From: Leptolyngbya sp. Cla-17
GTDB lineage: Bacteria; Cyanobacteriota; Cyanobacteriia; Leptolyngbyales; Leptolyngbyaceae
Assembly: GCF_016807185.1 (NCBI RefSeq)
Contig: NZ_JAEVYN010000008.1
Span: 41,492 to 93,685 of the forward strand
Direction: 5' to 3'
Length of the DNA stretch: 52,194 nucleotides
Shown here: positions 24,500 to 33,757 of the stretch, one piece after another
How the letters are laid out: each line of letters begins with the position of its first letter
How positions within the stretch are numbered: position 1 is the stretch's first letter
The notes under the pieces: model-generated
What the model was told of the DNA's origin: nothing
Database searches by the model: none
The model's input: the letters and a program-made list of their open reading frames with translations, nothing else
Position numbers and translations under genes: made by a program

Positions 24500-27490
24500 A
24501 TGTCACCCTATCTGATTCGCCTCAACTCCCTCACGGCTGCGCTCCTGTTAGCGGCTGTCGTGCCCTGCCCCATGCTCCTGGTGCAACGTCCTGTCGTGGC
24601 ACAGACCAACCCGGATCGGAAAACGGAAGCTGATCGGCTGTTGCAGCAGGGCAGGCAGCAATTGCAGACCAGCCAATACGAAGCCGCACAGCAGTCCTGT
24701 CAGCAGGCACTGGAAATTTATCGAGCACTCAAAGACCGCAATGGGGAAGCCAAGGCGCTGAATAATCTGGGCATTGCTTACAGTTCGCTGTCGCAGTACG
24801 ACCAAGCGATCACTTACTACCAGCAGGCGTTGCCCCTGTTTCAGCAAGTCAAAGACCGCAATGGGGAAGCCAAGGCGCTGACTAATCTGGGCATTGCTTA
24901 CAGGTCGCTGTCGCAGTACGACCAAGCGATCACTTACTACCAGCAGGCGTTGCCCCTGTTTCAGCAAGTCAAAGACCGCAATGGGGAAGCCAGGGCGCTG
25001 AATAATCTGGGCCTTGCTTACTGGTCGCTGTCGCAGTATGACCAAGCGATCACTTACTACCAGCAGGCGTTGCCCCTGTTTCAGCAAGTCAAAGACCGCA
25101 ATGGGGAAGCCAACGCGCTGATGAATCTGGGCGGTGCTTACCGGTCGCTGTCGCAGTACGACCAAGCGATCACTTACTACCAGCAGGCGTTGCCCCTGTT
25201 TCAGCAAGTCAAAGACCGCAATGGGGAAGCCAAGGCGCTGAATAATCTGGGCATTGCTTACAGTTCGCTGTCGCAGTATGACCAAGCGATCACTTACTAC
25301 CAGCAGGCGTTGCCCCTGTTTCAGCAAGTCAAAGACCGCAATGGGGAAGCCCAGGCGCTGAATAATCTGGGCATTGCTTACCGGTCGCTGTCGCAGTACG
25401 ACCAAGCGATCACTTACTACCAGCAGGCGTTGCCCCTGTTTCAGCAAGTCAAAGACCGCAACGGGGAAGCCAAGGCGCTGGCTAATCTGGGCGGTGCTTA
25501 CTGGTTGCTATCGCAGTACGACAAAGCGATCACCTACTACCAGCAGGCGTTGCCAATCTATCAGCAAGTCAAAGACCGCAATGGGGAAGCCATTGCGCTG
25601 AATAATCTGGGCGGTGCTTACCGGTCGCTGTCTCAGTACGACAAAGCGATTACCTACTACCAGCAGGCGTTGCCCCTGTTTCAGCAAGTCAAAGACCGCA
25701 ATGGGGAAGCCAACGCGCTGAGTAATCTGGGCAATGCTTACTGGTCGCTGTCGCAGTACGACAAAGCGATTACCTACTACCAGCAGGCGTTGCCCCTGTT
25801 TCAGCAAGTCAAAGACCGCAATGGGGAAGGTAGCCTTCTCAGCGACATCGGCAACCTTCTAGCAACTCAGAAGCAGCCAGAGTTAGCGATTGTGTTCTAC
25901 AAACAATCCGTCAATGTGCGGGAAAGTATTCGAGCAGGCATTCGTTCGCTCTCCCACGACCTGCAAGCCTCCTACACCGAGTCTGTTGCGGACACCTATC
26001 GCCGTCTGGCAGATCTGCTTCTCTCCGAGGGACGAGTTCTGGAAGCCCAGCAAGTCTTGGAACTGCTCAAAATTCAAGAACTGCGCGACTACACCCGCGA
26101 TACTCGTGCTGGCGGGAAAACTCAGGGCAGTCCTCTTACGCCACCCGAAGCCGCTGTCGTGCCTCCTTATAACAGCGTGATCACTGTCGGACTCAAGCTG
26201 AGCGAGTGCGAACAGCAAAAACCCTACTGCCTAGAACGCGACCAACTGTTGGCTCAACGCAATACCGCCAACACCGCCTTCAACCAGCAGGTAGATAATC
26301 TCAGGGCACTGGCAAAACAGCAGCAGGGCAGAGATCCCGCCCAACTCCAGCGTGAAGAACTTACCGTCGCCGCCCAAAACGTCGTGAAAGCTCAGCCCAA
26401 AACCGTCCTGATCTATCCCCTCGTGCTGGAAGACAAACTCTGGCTCGTTTGGGGTACGCAAGCCGGGAAACAAGGTGTGGTCTTTGCCAGTAAGGAGGTT
26501 ACAGTCAGCCGTAAAAAACTGGCGGAGAAAGCTGTAGAGTTCCGCACTCTGCTAGAGAAACCAGGCGACGTGAAGCAGCTTCAGCAGGTCAGCTCTCAGC
26601 TTTACCAGTGGTTGGTCGAGCCGCTTCGCGCAGAGCTAGATGCCAATGGGATTCAAAACCTGGTGTTCTCTCTAGACCGATCCACCCGCTACATCCCCAT
26701 GGCGGCTCTCTTTGACGGCAAGCAGTACCTGGTCGATCGCTTCACCGTTTCCACCATCCTGACCGCCGGATTGACCAATACCCAGGACAAACTCTCCTCT
26801 AAAATTGACGATGACCCCGTACTCGCGCTGGGACTCTCGGAGAAGGTGCCGAACTTCAATGCGTTGCCTAATGTCCTCGATGAACTCAATGGCATTGTGC
26901 GATCGGGCAACACAGGTATCTATCCCGGCTTGAAGCTACTGAACAAAGAGTTCACAACCGAGGCGTTCAAAAAGCTCATCGACCATCGCATTGTCCATAT
27001 TGCCACCCACGGTCAGTTTGTCCCTGGCAAACCGGAAGACTCCTTTCTGGTGCTGGGTAATGGTCAGCCACTCAAAATCCCCCAAATTGAAACGATGACC
27101 GACCTGGGAGGCATTCATCTCGTGGTGCTGTCCGCCTGCGAAACCGCAAAAGGCGGTGCGGATAAAGAAGGCATTGAAGTGTCCGGCATCAGCTACTACT
27201 TCCTGAGCAGCGGCGCAAAGTCAGTGATTGCCTCCCTCTGGCTCGTCAACGACACCAGCACCAGCCAACTGATGCAGCAGTTCTATAAAAACCTAGCAAC
27301 GGGTATGAGCAAAGCTGAAGCTCTGCGACAGGCACAGCAGTTTTTGCTGCAAGTGGGGAGCAATGGTACCAAGCAAACTCGCGGTGACAGCTTCAAACTT
27401 CCCACCACTGATGGCTCCAAACCCATCACTCGTGATTTCAGCCATCCCTACTACTGGGCACCCTTCATCCTCATTGGCAACAATTTATAG
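24500..27490 (+). CDS. Exported TPR-CHAT protease-like protein 3
   Basis: 996 residues. Signal peptide at about 1-35 (LTAALLLAAVVPCPMLLVQR, PVVAQ). Nine 40-residue TPR units (core SLSQYDQAITYYQQALPLFQ) plus a divergent unit. The CHAT domain has His837 (HIATHGQFVPG) and Cys880 (VVLSACETAKGG) and SVIASLWLVNDTSTSQ. The linker shares with CHAT 1 the segment ELRDYTRDTRAGG/ELRNYTRDTRAGG and a paired-cysteine stretch (CEQQKPYC / CERQKPYC), so 1 and 3 are the closest pair. The next gene starts 13 bases after its stop, implying an operon with the membrane TPR and FecR-like proteins. No clear ribosome site precedes the ATG. Confidence 0.92.
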   Translation: MSPYLIRLNSLTAALLLAAVVPCPMLLVQRPVVAQTNPDRKTEADRLLQQGRQQLQTSQYEAAQQSCQQALEIYRALKDRNGEAKALNNLGIAYSSLSQYDQAITYYQQALPLFQQVKDRNGEAKALTNLGIAYRSLSQYDQAITYYQQALPLFQQVKDRNGEARALNNLGLAYWSLSQYDQAITYYQQALPLFQQVKDRNGEANALMNLGGAYRSLSQYDQAITYYQQALPLFQQVKDRNGEAKALNNLGIAYSSLSQYDQAITYYQQALPLFQQVKDRNGEAQALNNLGIAYRSLSQYDQAITYYQQALPLFQQVKDRNGEAKALANLGGAYWLLSQYDKAITYYQQALPIYQQVKDRNGEAIALNNLGGAYRSLSQYDKAITYYQQALPLFQQVKDRNGEANALSNLGNAYWSLSQYDKAITYYQQALPLFQQVKDRNGEGSLLSDIGNLLATQKQPELAIVFYKQSVNVRESIRAGIRSLSHDLQASYTESVADTYRRLADLLLSEGRVLEAQQVLELLKIQELRDYTRDTRAGGKTQGSPLTPPEAAVVPPYNSVITVGLKLSECEQQKPYCLERDQLLAQRNTANTAFNQQVDNLRALAKQQQGRDPAQLQREELTVAAQNVVKAQPKTVLIYPLVLEDKLWLVWGTQAGKQGVVFASKEVTVSRKKLAEKAVEFRTLLEKPGDVKQLQQVSSQLYQWLVEPLRAELDANGIQNLVFSLDRSTRYIPMAALFDGKQYLVDRFTVSTILTAGLTNTQDKLSSKIDDDPVLALGLSEKVPNFNALPNVLDELNGIVRSGNTGIYPGLKLLNKEFTTEAFKKLIDHRIVHIATHGQFVPGKPEDSFLVLGNGQPLKIPQIETMTDLGGIHLVVLSACETAKGGADKEGIEVSGISYYFLSSGAKSVIASLWLVNDTSTSQLMQQFYKNLATGMSKAEALRQAQQFLLQVGSNGTKQTRGDSFKLPTTDGSKPITRDFSHPYYWAPFILIGNNL
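24739..25818 (+). repeat. Nine tandem 120-bp repeats in TPR-CHAT 3
   Basis: Nine 120-base units starting near AATGGGGAAGCC encode the TPR array. They are so uniform that the antisense strand also stays open over 24548-25447, which is a by-product of the repeat. Confidence 0.88.
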
Positions 27491-27502
27491 GATGATGACC
27501 AC

Positions 27503-28759
27503 ATGACGCTACCACTCGACCAAGCCATTCAACATTACGAGGCGGCGATCGCCGCCCTTGCTCAAGCCGCTCGTCCTGTTCCAGCCGTGATCGTGCTGGA
27601 AGCGTTGAATGCTAGAGATGGCGTACAGGCAGCGCTGGCAGACGCCGATCACGTGTCTGGTGCAGCACTCCAAACCATCAGCAAGCTGGATCAACAGTTA
27701 AGAAATCATGCCAGCGAGATCGCTCCCTTCATCCAGGCGGCAGATTGGCGTGCCAGCTTTAGCCCCAAGGAAACCGCCTGGTGGTGGTGGCTAGAAGCGC
27801 CCAAACCAAAGCAGTGGAGTCAGTTCGATTGGCTCTGGACAGCGCTCTCAGTAACCTTTCTCACTATTTCACTCGGACTGGTGGGCGATATTTCCACCCG
27901 CTTTCTTAAAGGTGGCCCTGATACAGCCGGGGCGATTGCCGTCAGCACTCAAAGCATCCTCACCCTCTTAGCTGCTGGTGGAGCACTCACCAAAGCTGGA
28001 CAGGAAGCCAGCAAACAGTCTCTTAAAAAGTTGAACGTCTCAGAACAGTATTGGCACGAACTCGGAACCGTTGGATCAGGCGTGTTACTGCTGGGTTTGA
28101 TTGGACTCCGACAATCCTTGCCAGCCATCTCTAGCTGGTACACCGATCGAGGACGAGAAGCCTACGATCAGAAAGCTTGGGGCAGTGCCGAAGCACAATA
28201 CAAGCGGGCACTGGAGCTGAATGCCGATAATACGTCCGCTCACTTCTGGTTGGGCCGACTGTACGAGGATTTGCAAAAGCCCGATGAGGCTCGAACACAA
28301 TATCAGTATGCGATCGCCGACGATCCCAACGCGGTCAATAACTTAGCGCGGCTTAGCATTCTCAAGAAGGACTATCCGACCGCGATCTCCCTCCTGCAAA
28401 AGCCCCTGTCTGATGAGCAAACGGCACTCGAACCCGCAACGAAATTTGCCTTAATGAAAAACATGGGCTGGGTACGGTTAAAACAGGGCAACGCTACCGA
28501 TGCCGAAACCTGGCTGGACGATGCCATCAAACTGGGACAAGCTGAAAAATTGCCCGAGAAAACCATCGCTGCCGCCCATTGTTTGCAGGCACAGGTCATT
28601 GAAGCCCAAGGCGATCCGAAAAAGCCGCTCGTGGCTCAGAAGCAAGCCCTTCCCGAATGGAAAAAGTGTGCCGGTCATGGTACAGCGACCGTCCCCGAAG
28701 AAGATGAATGGATGACCACTGCCCAGCAACGTCTGCCTAAATTGGAGGAAGGTCAGTGA
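27503..28759 (+). CDS. Membrane protein with C-terminal TPRs
   Basis: 418 residues. A helical N-terminus (about 1-85) is followed by probable membrane segments (WLWTALSVTFLTISLGLVG; STQSILTLLAAGGALT; GTVGSGVLLLGLIGL) within about 108-205. A TPR region comes next (about 215-390, AYDQKAWGSAEAQYKRALEL). It starts 13 bases after CHAT 3 and overlaps the next start by four bases (GTGA), so the three are surely one operon. It could anchor or present the exported CHAT/caspase proteins, or relay a signal across the membrane. No named family recognised beyond TPR. Confidence 0.75.
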   Translation: MTLPLDQAIQHYEAAIAALAQAARPVPAVIVLEALNARDGVQAALADADHVSGAALQTISKLDQQLRNHASEIAPFIQAADWRASFSPKETAWWWWLEAPKPKQWSQFDWLWTALSVTFLTISLGLVGDISTRFLKGGPDTAGAIAVSTQSILTLLAAGGALTKAGQEASKQSLKKLNVSEQYWHELGTVGSGVLLLGLIGLRQSLPAISSWYTDRGREAYDQKAWGSAEAQYKRALELNADNTSAHFWLGRLYEDLQKPDEARTQYQYAIADDPNAVNNLARLSILKKDYPTAISLLQKPLSDEQTALEPATKFALMKNMGWVRLKQGNATDAETWLDDAIKLGQAEKLPEKTIAAAHCLQAQVIEAQGDPKKPLVAQKQALPEWKKCAGHGTATVPEEDEWMTTAQQRLPKLEEGQ

Positions 28760-29964
28760 AAGCAACTATATCGAAGCAGAACAGGCGTTGGGTGGCTCTC
28801 GTGATTGGGGTATTCATGGCGGTGGCGATCACCTTCACGATCCTGCCAGTCACCTTTGCCCAAGGCTCTAAGGCTGACCTGCCTCGCTCCGCCAGAATCC
28901 AGTCCATTGCTGGTAAGGGCAAAGTGCGAATCCAGCGAGATAACCCCACCCAGAGCTTTTTTGCCCGTCAGGGAACAGAACTGAACCGGGGCGATTTATT
29001 GACTCCAGACAAAGGGGTGCAGGTAACGATTGTGTGTCCCAATGGGTTGCAGCGGTCTGTGAAAGCCCTATCTGGACTCGGCAAAGTCTGTCCTATTTGG
29101 AAAACCGACGCTTCTAGAGGCACCCAATCCGCTGAGACAGTGGGTGGGTTGGATGCGTCCATCCCCTACTTAATTACCCCCCGCCACTCACTTTCGCTGA
29201 GTGCAAAACCCCTATTCCGCTGGAATGCTGTCGCGGGTGCAAGTGACTACAGTGTTGAAGTGAGCAGTCCAACGGGCATTGTCTGGCAAACGAAAACAAA
29301 GAACACTCACATTACCTATACTGGCAAACCCTTAGAACCAGGAGTAGGCTACTCTTTCGTGGTAACCACCCCTATAGGTCGCTCTTCTCGTGAAGACAAA
29401 ACACCCAACGGTGAATTGGCAAAGGCGCTCGATTTCAGAGTATTGCGGTCCTCTGAAGCAGCCGAAGTTCAGACCCTCAATGCGAAACTGCTGCAAAACA
29501 AACCGATTAATGAAACAACCGCGTTGATGCTGGCGACCTACTATGGCGACTATGTTTTGCCTGCCAGTGAGATCGCGGCCTACGGACTGGCGCAAGACAA
29601 TTACCAAACCTACAGCCTCAGCGCTGAGGCGATTGCAGTGCTGGAAGCCCAGCTTAAGCAAAATCAGCGATCGCCCATTCTTTACCGCACCCTCGGAGAC
29701 CTCTACTGGCAAACAGGCTTAATCCAGTTGGCAGGTGATGCTTACAATAGTGCCATTGCTCAAGTGGAGTCCCCGGAGGATCTGGAAGAATGGACACTAG
29801 CTCATTACGGGTTGGGTCAGGTATACGCAACCCTCAAAGACCCTCAGCAACTGCTTTACTCTCTTTCTCAAGCCAGAGCAGGCTTTATTTTTTTGGGAAG
29901 CCGGGATCAAGCGGAACAACTCGAGCGACAAATAGAACGTCTAAGAAAAGCGACAAGTAAGTAG
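28756..29964 (+). CDS. Exported FecR-like domain and TPR protein
   Basis: 402 residues from a GTG that overlaps the previous stop. A signal peptide or anchor lies at about 11-36 (WVALVIGVFMAVAITFTILP). A FecR-like domain follows (about 45-110: SARIQSIAGKGKVRIQR, FFARQGTELNRGDLLTPDKG, GVQVTIVCPNG), then an Ig/fibronectin-like stretch (ASDYSVEVSSPTGIVW) and C-terminal helical repeats (YRTLGDLYWQTGLIQLAGDA). FecR-type domains elsewhere receive extracytoplasmic signals, so this may be the sensor or scaffold of the CHAT-caspase island. No sigma factor or anti-sigma partner is encoded nearby. Confidence 0.78.
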   Translation: MKATISKQNRRWVALVIGVFMAVAITFTILPVTFAQGSKADLPRSARIQSIAGKGKVRIQRDNPTQSFFARQGTELNRGDLLTPDKGVQVTIVCPNGLQRSVKALSGLGKVCPIWKTDASRGTQSAETVGGLDASIPYLITPRHSLSLSAKPLFRWNAVAGASDYSVEVSSPTGIVWQTKTKNTHITYTGKPLEPGVGYSFVVTTPIGRSSREDKTPNGELAKALDFRVLRSSEAAEVQTLNAKLLQNKPINETTALMLATYYGDYVLPASEIAAYGLAQDNYQTYSLSAEAIAVLEAQLKQNQRSPILYRTLGDLYWQTGLIQLAGDAYNSAIAQVESPEDLEEWTLAHYGLGQVYATLKDPQQLLYSLSQARAGFIFLGSRDQAEQLERQIERLRKATSK

Positions 29965-30268
29965 CTAGCCTCGTAACTATGGGGGATTTTCAAGTCAGCA
30001 GCATCATCCGAACAGAAAGTCATGGTAAGGAGTGTACCAGTTGAACCTGCTGAAAACCACGAGCCTGAAATTGATTGTAAATTAAACGACCGTTTGTTTT
30101 ACGGTTGGGGTTTGTCAGGGTAAAGTAGCGTTTCAGCCCTCAAACTATGTAAAAAAACTTGTCAATAAATCTATGTATCAAAATAGGGCACGTTCAACGA
30201 GTTCTGATACAGTTGCAGCACATTAGCACTTCTGACTATGCTAATCGGGTATGAGAGAGTTTCGGCAG
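29965..30268. other. Intergenic region after the CHAT island
   Basis: 300 bases with no gene. A weak hairpin (CGACCGT...ACGGTTG near 30088-30109) could contribute to termination. Nothing else recognised. Confidence 0.35.
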
Positions 30269-30436
30269 ATGGACCAGCGGGCGCATTTGAACAGAACGTT
30301 ATGGTTTCGCTTGAAAGGCTTTTTCTGCAAGGCGTTTACTAATCTCGGTCGTATCCTCAAGACCCTCTACATCTTGTGCTATCTCACTGATCCCATTTTG
30401 CGGCAGACAGTGCAGCTACAGCTTAACAAGTCGAAT
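30269..30436 (+). pseudogene. Fragment of an unknown mobile-element gene
   Basis: From ATG 30269 the frame reads MDQRAHLNRTLWFRLKGFFC then KAFT. The same N-terminal pattern is encoded at 49733 (MDQRGHLNRNLRFWLEILFH, KAFT) and, reversed, near 49949-49985. Three copies of one gene start on a plasmid suggest decayed mobile elements; the family is not recognised. An upstream in-frame ATG exists at 30251. Confidence 0.45.
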
Positions 30437-30882
30437 ATGGGGTTGATGAGAGTAAGATGGTGGGCGTACTGTTGGGTGCGCTGGCTTCTCTCCAGCCTAC
30501 TGAACCTGACCCGCTGGCAAACCTGGAACTGTTAGAGCGAGTGGTTGAGAAGGGGTGGTTACTCTCGACTAGCCAGCTTGCGCCGTTGTTGGGGCTGAAG
30601 TCGCTGCACGGGTCTGAGTTTTGCCGCTATGGGTTTGTGTTTACCCGTGTGGGCAGGAATGGGGCTGAGAGTGCGTGGCGGGTGGGGAAGGAAAAGTGAG
30701 TTAGGAGGGTGCGATCGCTTAGTGGGTTTTCAGTAGACAGAATAGTGCGATCGATTCACCCAAAACAGTATGTTATGCAGAATGATTCTGCCTATCTCTT
30801 CGATTGGAGTGTTATGCAGAAATCGTCTGGCTAATCATCAGTTTTGGGATGTTATACGGAAAGTTTCAGTCTATTAATAGTT
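30437..30882 (+). repeat. 0.44-kb inverted repeat, left copy
   Basis: Matches 47558-47985 in reverse orientation. The inner ~190 bases are almost identical (one mismatch seen), while the gene-bearing part differs more, including 19 extra bases here. The inner end carries three evenly spaced motifs: GTTATGCAGAA at 30772 and 30811 and GTTATACGGAA at 30851. Confidence 0.92.
30457..30699 (+). CDS. Small hypothetical protein inside the inverted repeat
   Basis: 80 residues: MVGVLLGALASLQPTEPDPL, a helical region LANLELLERVVEKGWLLSTS, then QLAPLLGLKSLHGSEFCRYG and FVFTRVGRNGAESAWRVGKE. It resembles small cyanobacterial proteins with a helix-turn-helix-like core that often occur near mobile DNA; I know no assigned function. 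GATGAGAG precedes the ATG. The other copy of this gene (47748-47965, minus strand) has lost 19 bases and is broken. Confidence 0.6.
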   Translation: MVGVLLGALASLQPTEPDPLANLELLERVVEKGWLLSTSQLAPLLGLKSLHGSEFCRYGFVFTRVGRNGAESAWRVGKEK

Positions 30883-30996
30883 GGGCAGCTTCGCATTACT
30901 GGTGGGACTGTACACCAAGGTTGCCTATCAGTCTTCAAGGTCAGGTTAGGCTAACGAAAAGGCATTTGTAATTGGAAAAAAACTTTTGGGATCTCT

Positions 30997-32010
30997 GTGG
31001 CTCATCTTGGTGGACTACTTTGGACACAACAAAACTGGCTTGCTCAAGCCAGTAGTTGGATTGATCGTGAGTTGCATCAACAAGGTATCAAACGAATTGG
31101 TTCAATTAAGCAGATTCGGGTTCGTCATTGGTCAACAATACTCCAAGTTCCCACAAGCATAGGCAGTATCTACTTCAAAGCAGTTGTATCAGATCTTGCC
31201 TACGAAGCAGCACTCACCCAAGTTCTATCGCATCGGTATCCTCACTGCATACCACAAGTTTTAGCGATCGCTAGGGAACAGGGTTGGCTGCTTATGCCTG
31301 ATGGAGGGATGATACTTCGGGAAACTCTGAAAATTGAGGATGATATTCAACACTGGGAGAATCTCTTGCCAATCTATGCAAGGGTGCAGCAGGATTCTGC
31401 CAAATATCTCAAGGAATTTTTGGAACTGGGTGTCCCCGATCGCCGTTTAGCAGTTTTACCTGCTAGGTTTCAACAACTTCTGACGGATACCGAAATGCTA
31501 GGTCTTAATCATCCCGGTGGACTCAGTTTACTTGAATATCAATGTTTGCAGAATAAGGCTGATTTATTGGTCAAGTTATGTGAACAACTAGCGACTTTTA
31601 GCATACCAGAAACACTTCATCATGGAGACTTACATGATGGAAACGTCTTTGTTAGCGATGAACGGTACATGTTCTTTGACTGGGGCGACAGTAGTATCGC
31701 TCATCCTTTCTTCAGCTTACACAGTACCTATGGCAGTTTAGAGAGGAGATTTGATCTAGAAAAAAATTCGCTCTGGTTTAAGCAACTCAGAAAGTGCTAC
31801 TTAGAGGAGTGGACTGAATATGAAACAGAAGAAAGACTAGAAGAAGCGTTTGAGCTAGCCCAACAATTGTCACCTATTCTTGCAATTTTGAGGTGGCTGC
31901 CAGTTTTATCAAGTATGGATGCAACAAATCGAAACAGATATATTGAAGCAGTTCCAGATCTGTTGAGAGAGTTTCTAAGTATGATACAAACTGATGAGGA
32001 TAAACTTTGA
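30997..32010 (+). CDS. APH/choline-kinase-like phosphotransferase
   Basis: 337 residues with the kinase-like catalytic loop LHHGDLHDGNVF (Asp211, Asn216) and the metal motif FFDWGDSSIAHP (Asp228), typical of the APH phosphotransferase clan. A candidate ATP-binding lysine is Lys61 (IYFKAVV). The substrate cannot be told: members act on antibiotics, choline, sugars or proteins. The first codon is GTG and no clear ribosome site is seen. It lies just inside the left inverted repeat. Confidence 0.78.
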   Translation: MAHLGGLLWTQQNWLAQASSWIDRELHQQGIKRIGSIKQIRVRHWSTILQVPTSIGSIYFKAVVSDLAYEAALTQVLSHRYPHCIPQVLAIAREQGWLLMPDGGMILRETLKIEDDIQHWENLLPIYARVQQDSAKYLKEFLELGVPDRRLAVLPARFQQLLTDTEMLGLNHPGGLSLLEYQCLQNKADLLVKLCEQLATFSIPETLHHGDLHDGNVFVSDERYMFFDWGDSSIAHPFFSLHSTYGSLERRFDLEKNSLWFKQLRKCYLEEWTEYETEERLEEAFELAQQLSPILAILRWLPVLSSMDATNRNRYIEAVPDLLREFLSMIQTDEDKL

Positions 32011-32792
32011 TGATTTCAACAGCAGCCCAACATAGTCCCTGAGGTGGACGGAGTCAATAAACATTATTGGAAATAGTGAAGCACTTTAAAGAAGTACGAG
32101 AGAGACCCTCTAGCAATATCAAGCTTAGGCAGCTTTGAGTTGACGATGGGTGAGCCGCAAGTTGTGCAGCCCGCAGGCAGTTTCCATCACATCATCCCCA
32201 TAATAGCCAGTTCGGTTGCGAAATTTATGCACCACAATGTTGCAGCGTTTGATGCCACTGATGTGATGTTCTATTTCGACTCGTTCGCTGGAAATCTCCC
32301 GGTTATGATGTTTATCTTCGTCGCTTGACGACTGGTTTCGAGGCTTCTTCTTCGGTTGTCTAATCGTCACTCCAGGAGGGGCAAACCCTTGAAACCCTCG
32401 GTCTTGCCACAAGCTACTGCCGGGTGGAAACTGATATTGCTCGCCGTCACAAATCGCTTTGTCATGCACTCTGCCACCGTAGGTGTCACTCAGAAATACA
32501 ACCTTGCCTCCACGCTCACTGATGAGAGTGTTGGTCATCGTGTGACGCTTGGTTTTGCCACTGTAATAATCCTGCTGACGTTCTGGGTCTTTCGGACGAT
32601 TAATCGGACGCTGCGTGCCATCAATCATGAACTCTAAGCTGGGGCACTCCCTTAACACCGCTTCTAGCCGTGCGGGTTCTCGCTCCGGTAATTGTTTCTC
32701 ATAGCCCAAGGCTTGATTCAAAATTCGGCTCAACTTGTGAATCCATTCCCATGCTTGGGTTTGTCCAATCCCAAACAAAAAACCTTGCACTA

Positions 32793-33757
32793 TAGCTATT
32801 GCCAGGACCAATAGGACATAGACTGAGAGGTATCCCCAATCCTACGAGGGTGAGTGCATCTATGGCAAAAGCATACAGTTACGACTTGCGACAAAAGGTG
32901 ATCAATGCCATCCAATTAGACGGCATGAAGCAGAGTGAAGCCGCCCAAGTGTTTCAACTCAGTCGCAACACGATCAATCTATGGCTGAAGCGACAGAAGG
33001 AAACTGGAGACTACCAAGCCAAAACAACTCGTCCCCATCGAACCACCAGCAAAATCACCGATTGGGACAAGTTTGCCAAATTTGCCAAGCAGCATGGGGG
33101 CACAACCCAAGCGCAAATGGTCGAGTTGTGGCAAGACCAACTCAGTGTTCGCACAATTTCCAGGGCGTTACACAAACTGGGCTTGAGTCGAAAAAAAAGA
33201 CCTATGGCTACCTTGAACGCGATGAGCACAAACGAGCAGAGTTCCTAGAGCAGCTAGCCAAAGTGTCTTTATCCGACCGGGTGTACATCGATGAATCGGG
33301 AATGGATGAGCGAGAGGATTATGGATATGGTTGGTGTGAACCCGGTGTGCGATTTGAAGCACTCAAGTCAGGGCGACGGGGTCAACGAATCAATATGATT
33401 GCGGCTTACTGTGAGCACCAACTGAGTGCTGCTTTTACCGTGAACGGCTCTTGTAATCGAGTCGTGTTTGAAATCTGGCTAGAAACGTGTTTGCTGCCAA
33501 CGCTTAAGCCTGGGAAGGTTTTGATTCTCGACAATGCCACGTTTCATCATGGGGGACGGGTTGCTCAATTGGTGGAGTCGGTAGGGTGTCGGTTGTTATA
33601 TTTACCCGCTTATTCTCCAGATTTCAATCGGATTGAAAAGTGTTGGGCCTGGCTGAAAAGTCGTATTCGCAACAGCTTGTCTAGCTTTAGTTCTTTACGG
33701 CAAGCAATGGAGTCGGTCCTGAAAGATGCTGTGTCCTAACACTGTTGTCTGTAGCTA
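32793..33757 (+). mobile_element. IS630-family element, 965 bp, TA target duplication
   Basis: Ends are related inverted repeats (TAGCTATTGCCAGG... at left; TAGCTACAGACAAC... reversed at right, both followed further in by TAGGACA). TA flanks both sides (32791-32792 and 33758-33759), the IS630 signature. The limits are confirmed because excising 32793-33757 plus one TA repairs the surrounding transposase gene. Confidence 0.92.
32862..33739 (+). CDS. IS630 transposase made by a -1 frameshift
   Basis: The first frame (ATG 32862, MAKAYSYDLRQKVINAIQLD) holds the helix-turn-helix region (SEAAQVFQLSRNTINLWLKR). The second holds the DDE catalytic core: VYIDESGMDEREDYGYGWCE, KVLILDNATFHHG and YSPDFNRIEKCWAWLK. 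The frames meet at eight A's (33191-33198), a standard slippery run in this family. A -1 slip gives 292 residues, the usual length. The protein cuts and joins the element at TA. Confidence 0.9.

Noticed and set aside
24548..25447. 299-codon open frame antisense to TPR-CHAT 3
   Set aside because: It is a by-product of the 120-bp repeats: the antisense translation is itself a 40-residue repeat with no start signal.
16162..25818. Regular repeats suggesting CRISPR arrays
   Set aside because: The repeats are coding, continuous 120-bp TPR units without variable spacers, and no cas genes are present.
15910..27490. CRISPR-linked TPR-CHAT (Craspase-type) protease
   Set aside because: The proteins have signal peptides and no Cas7-11 or CRISPR array is nearby, so only the fold is shared.
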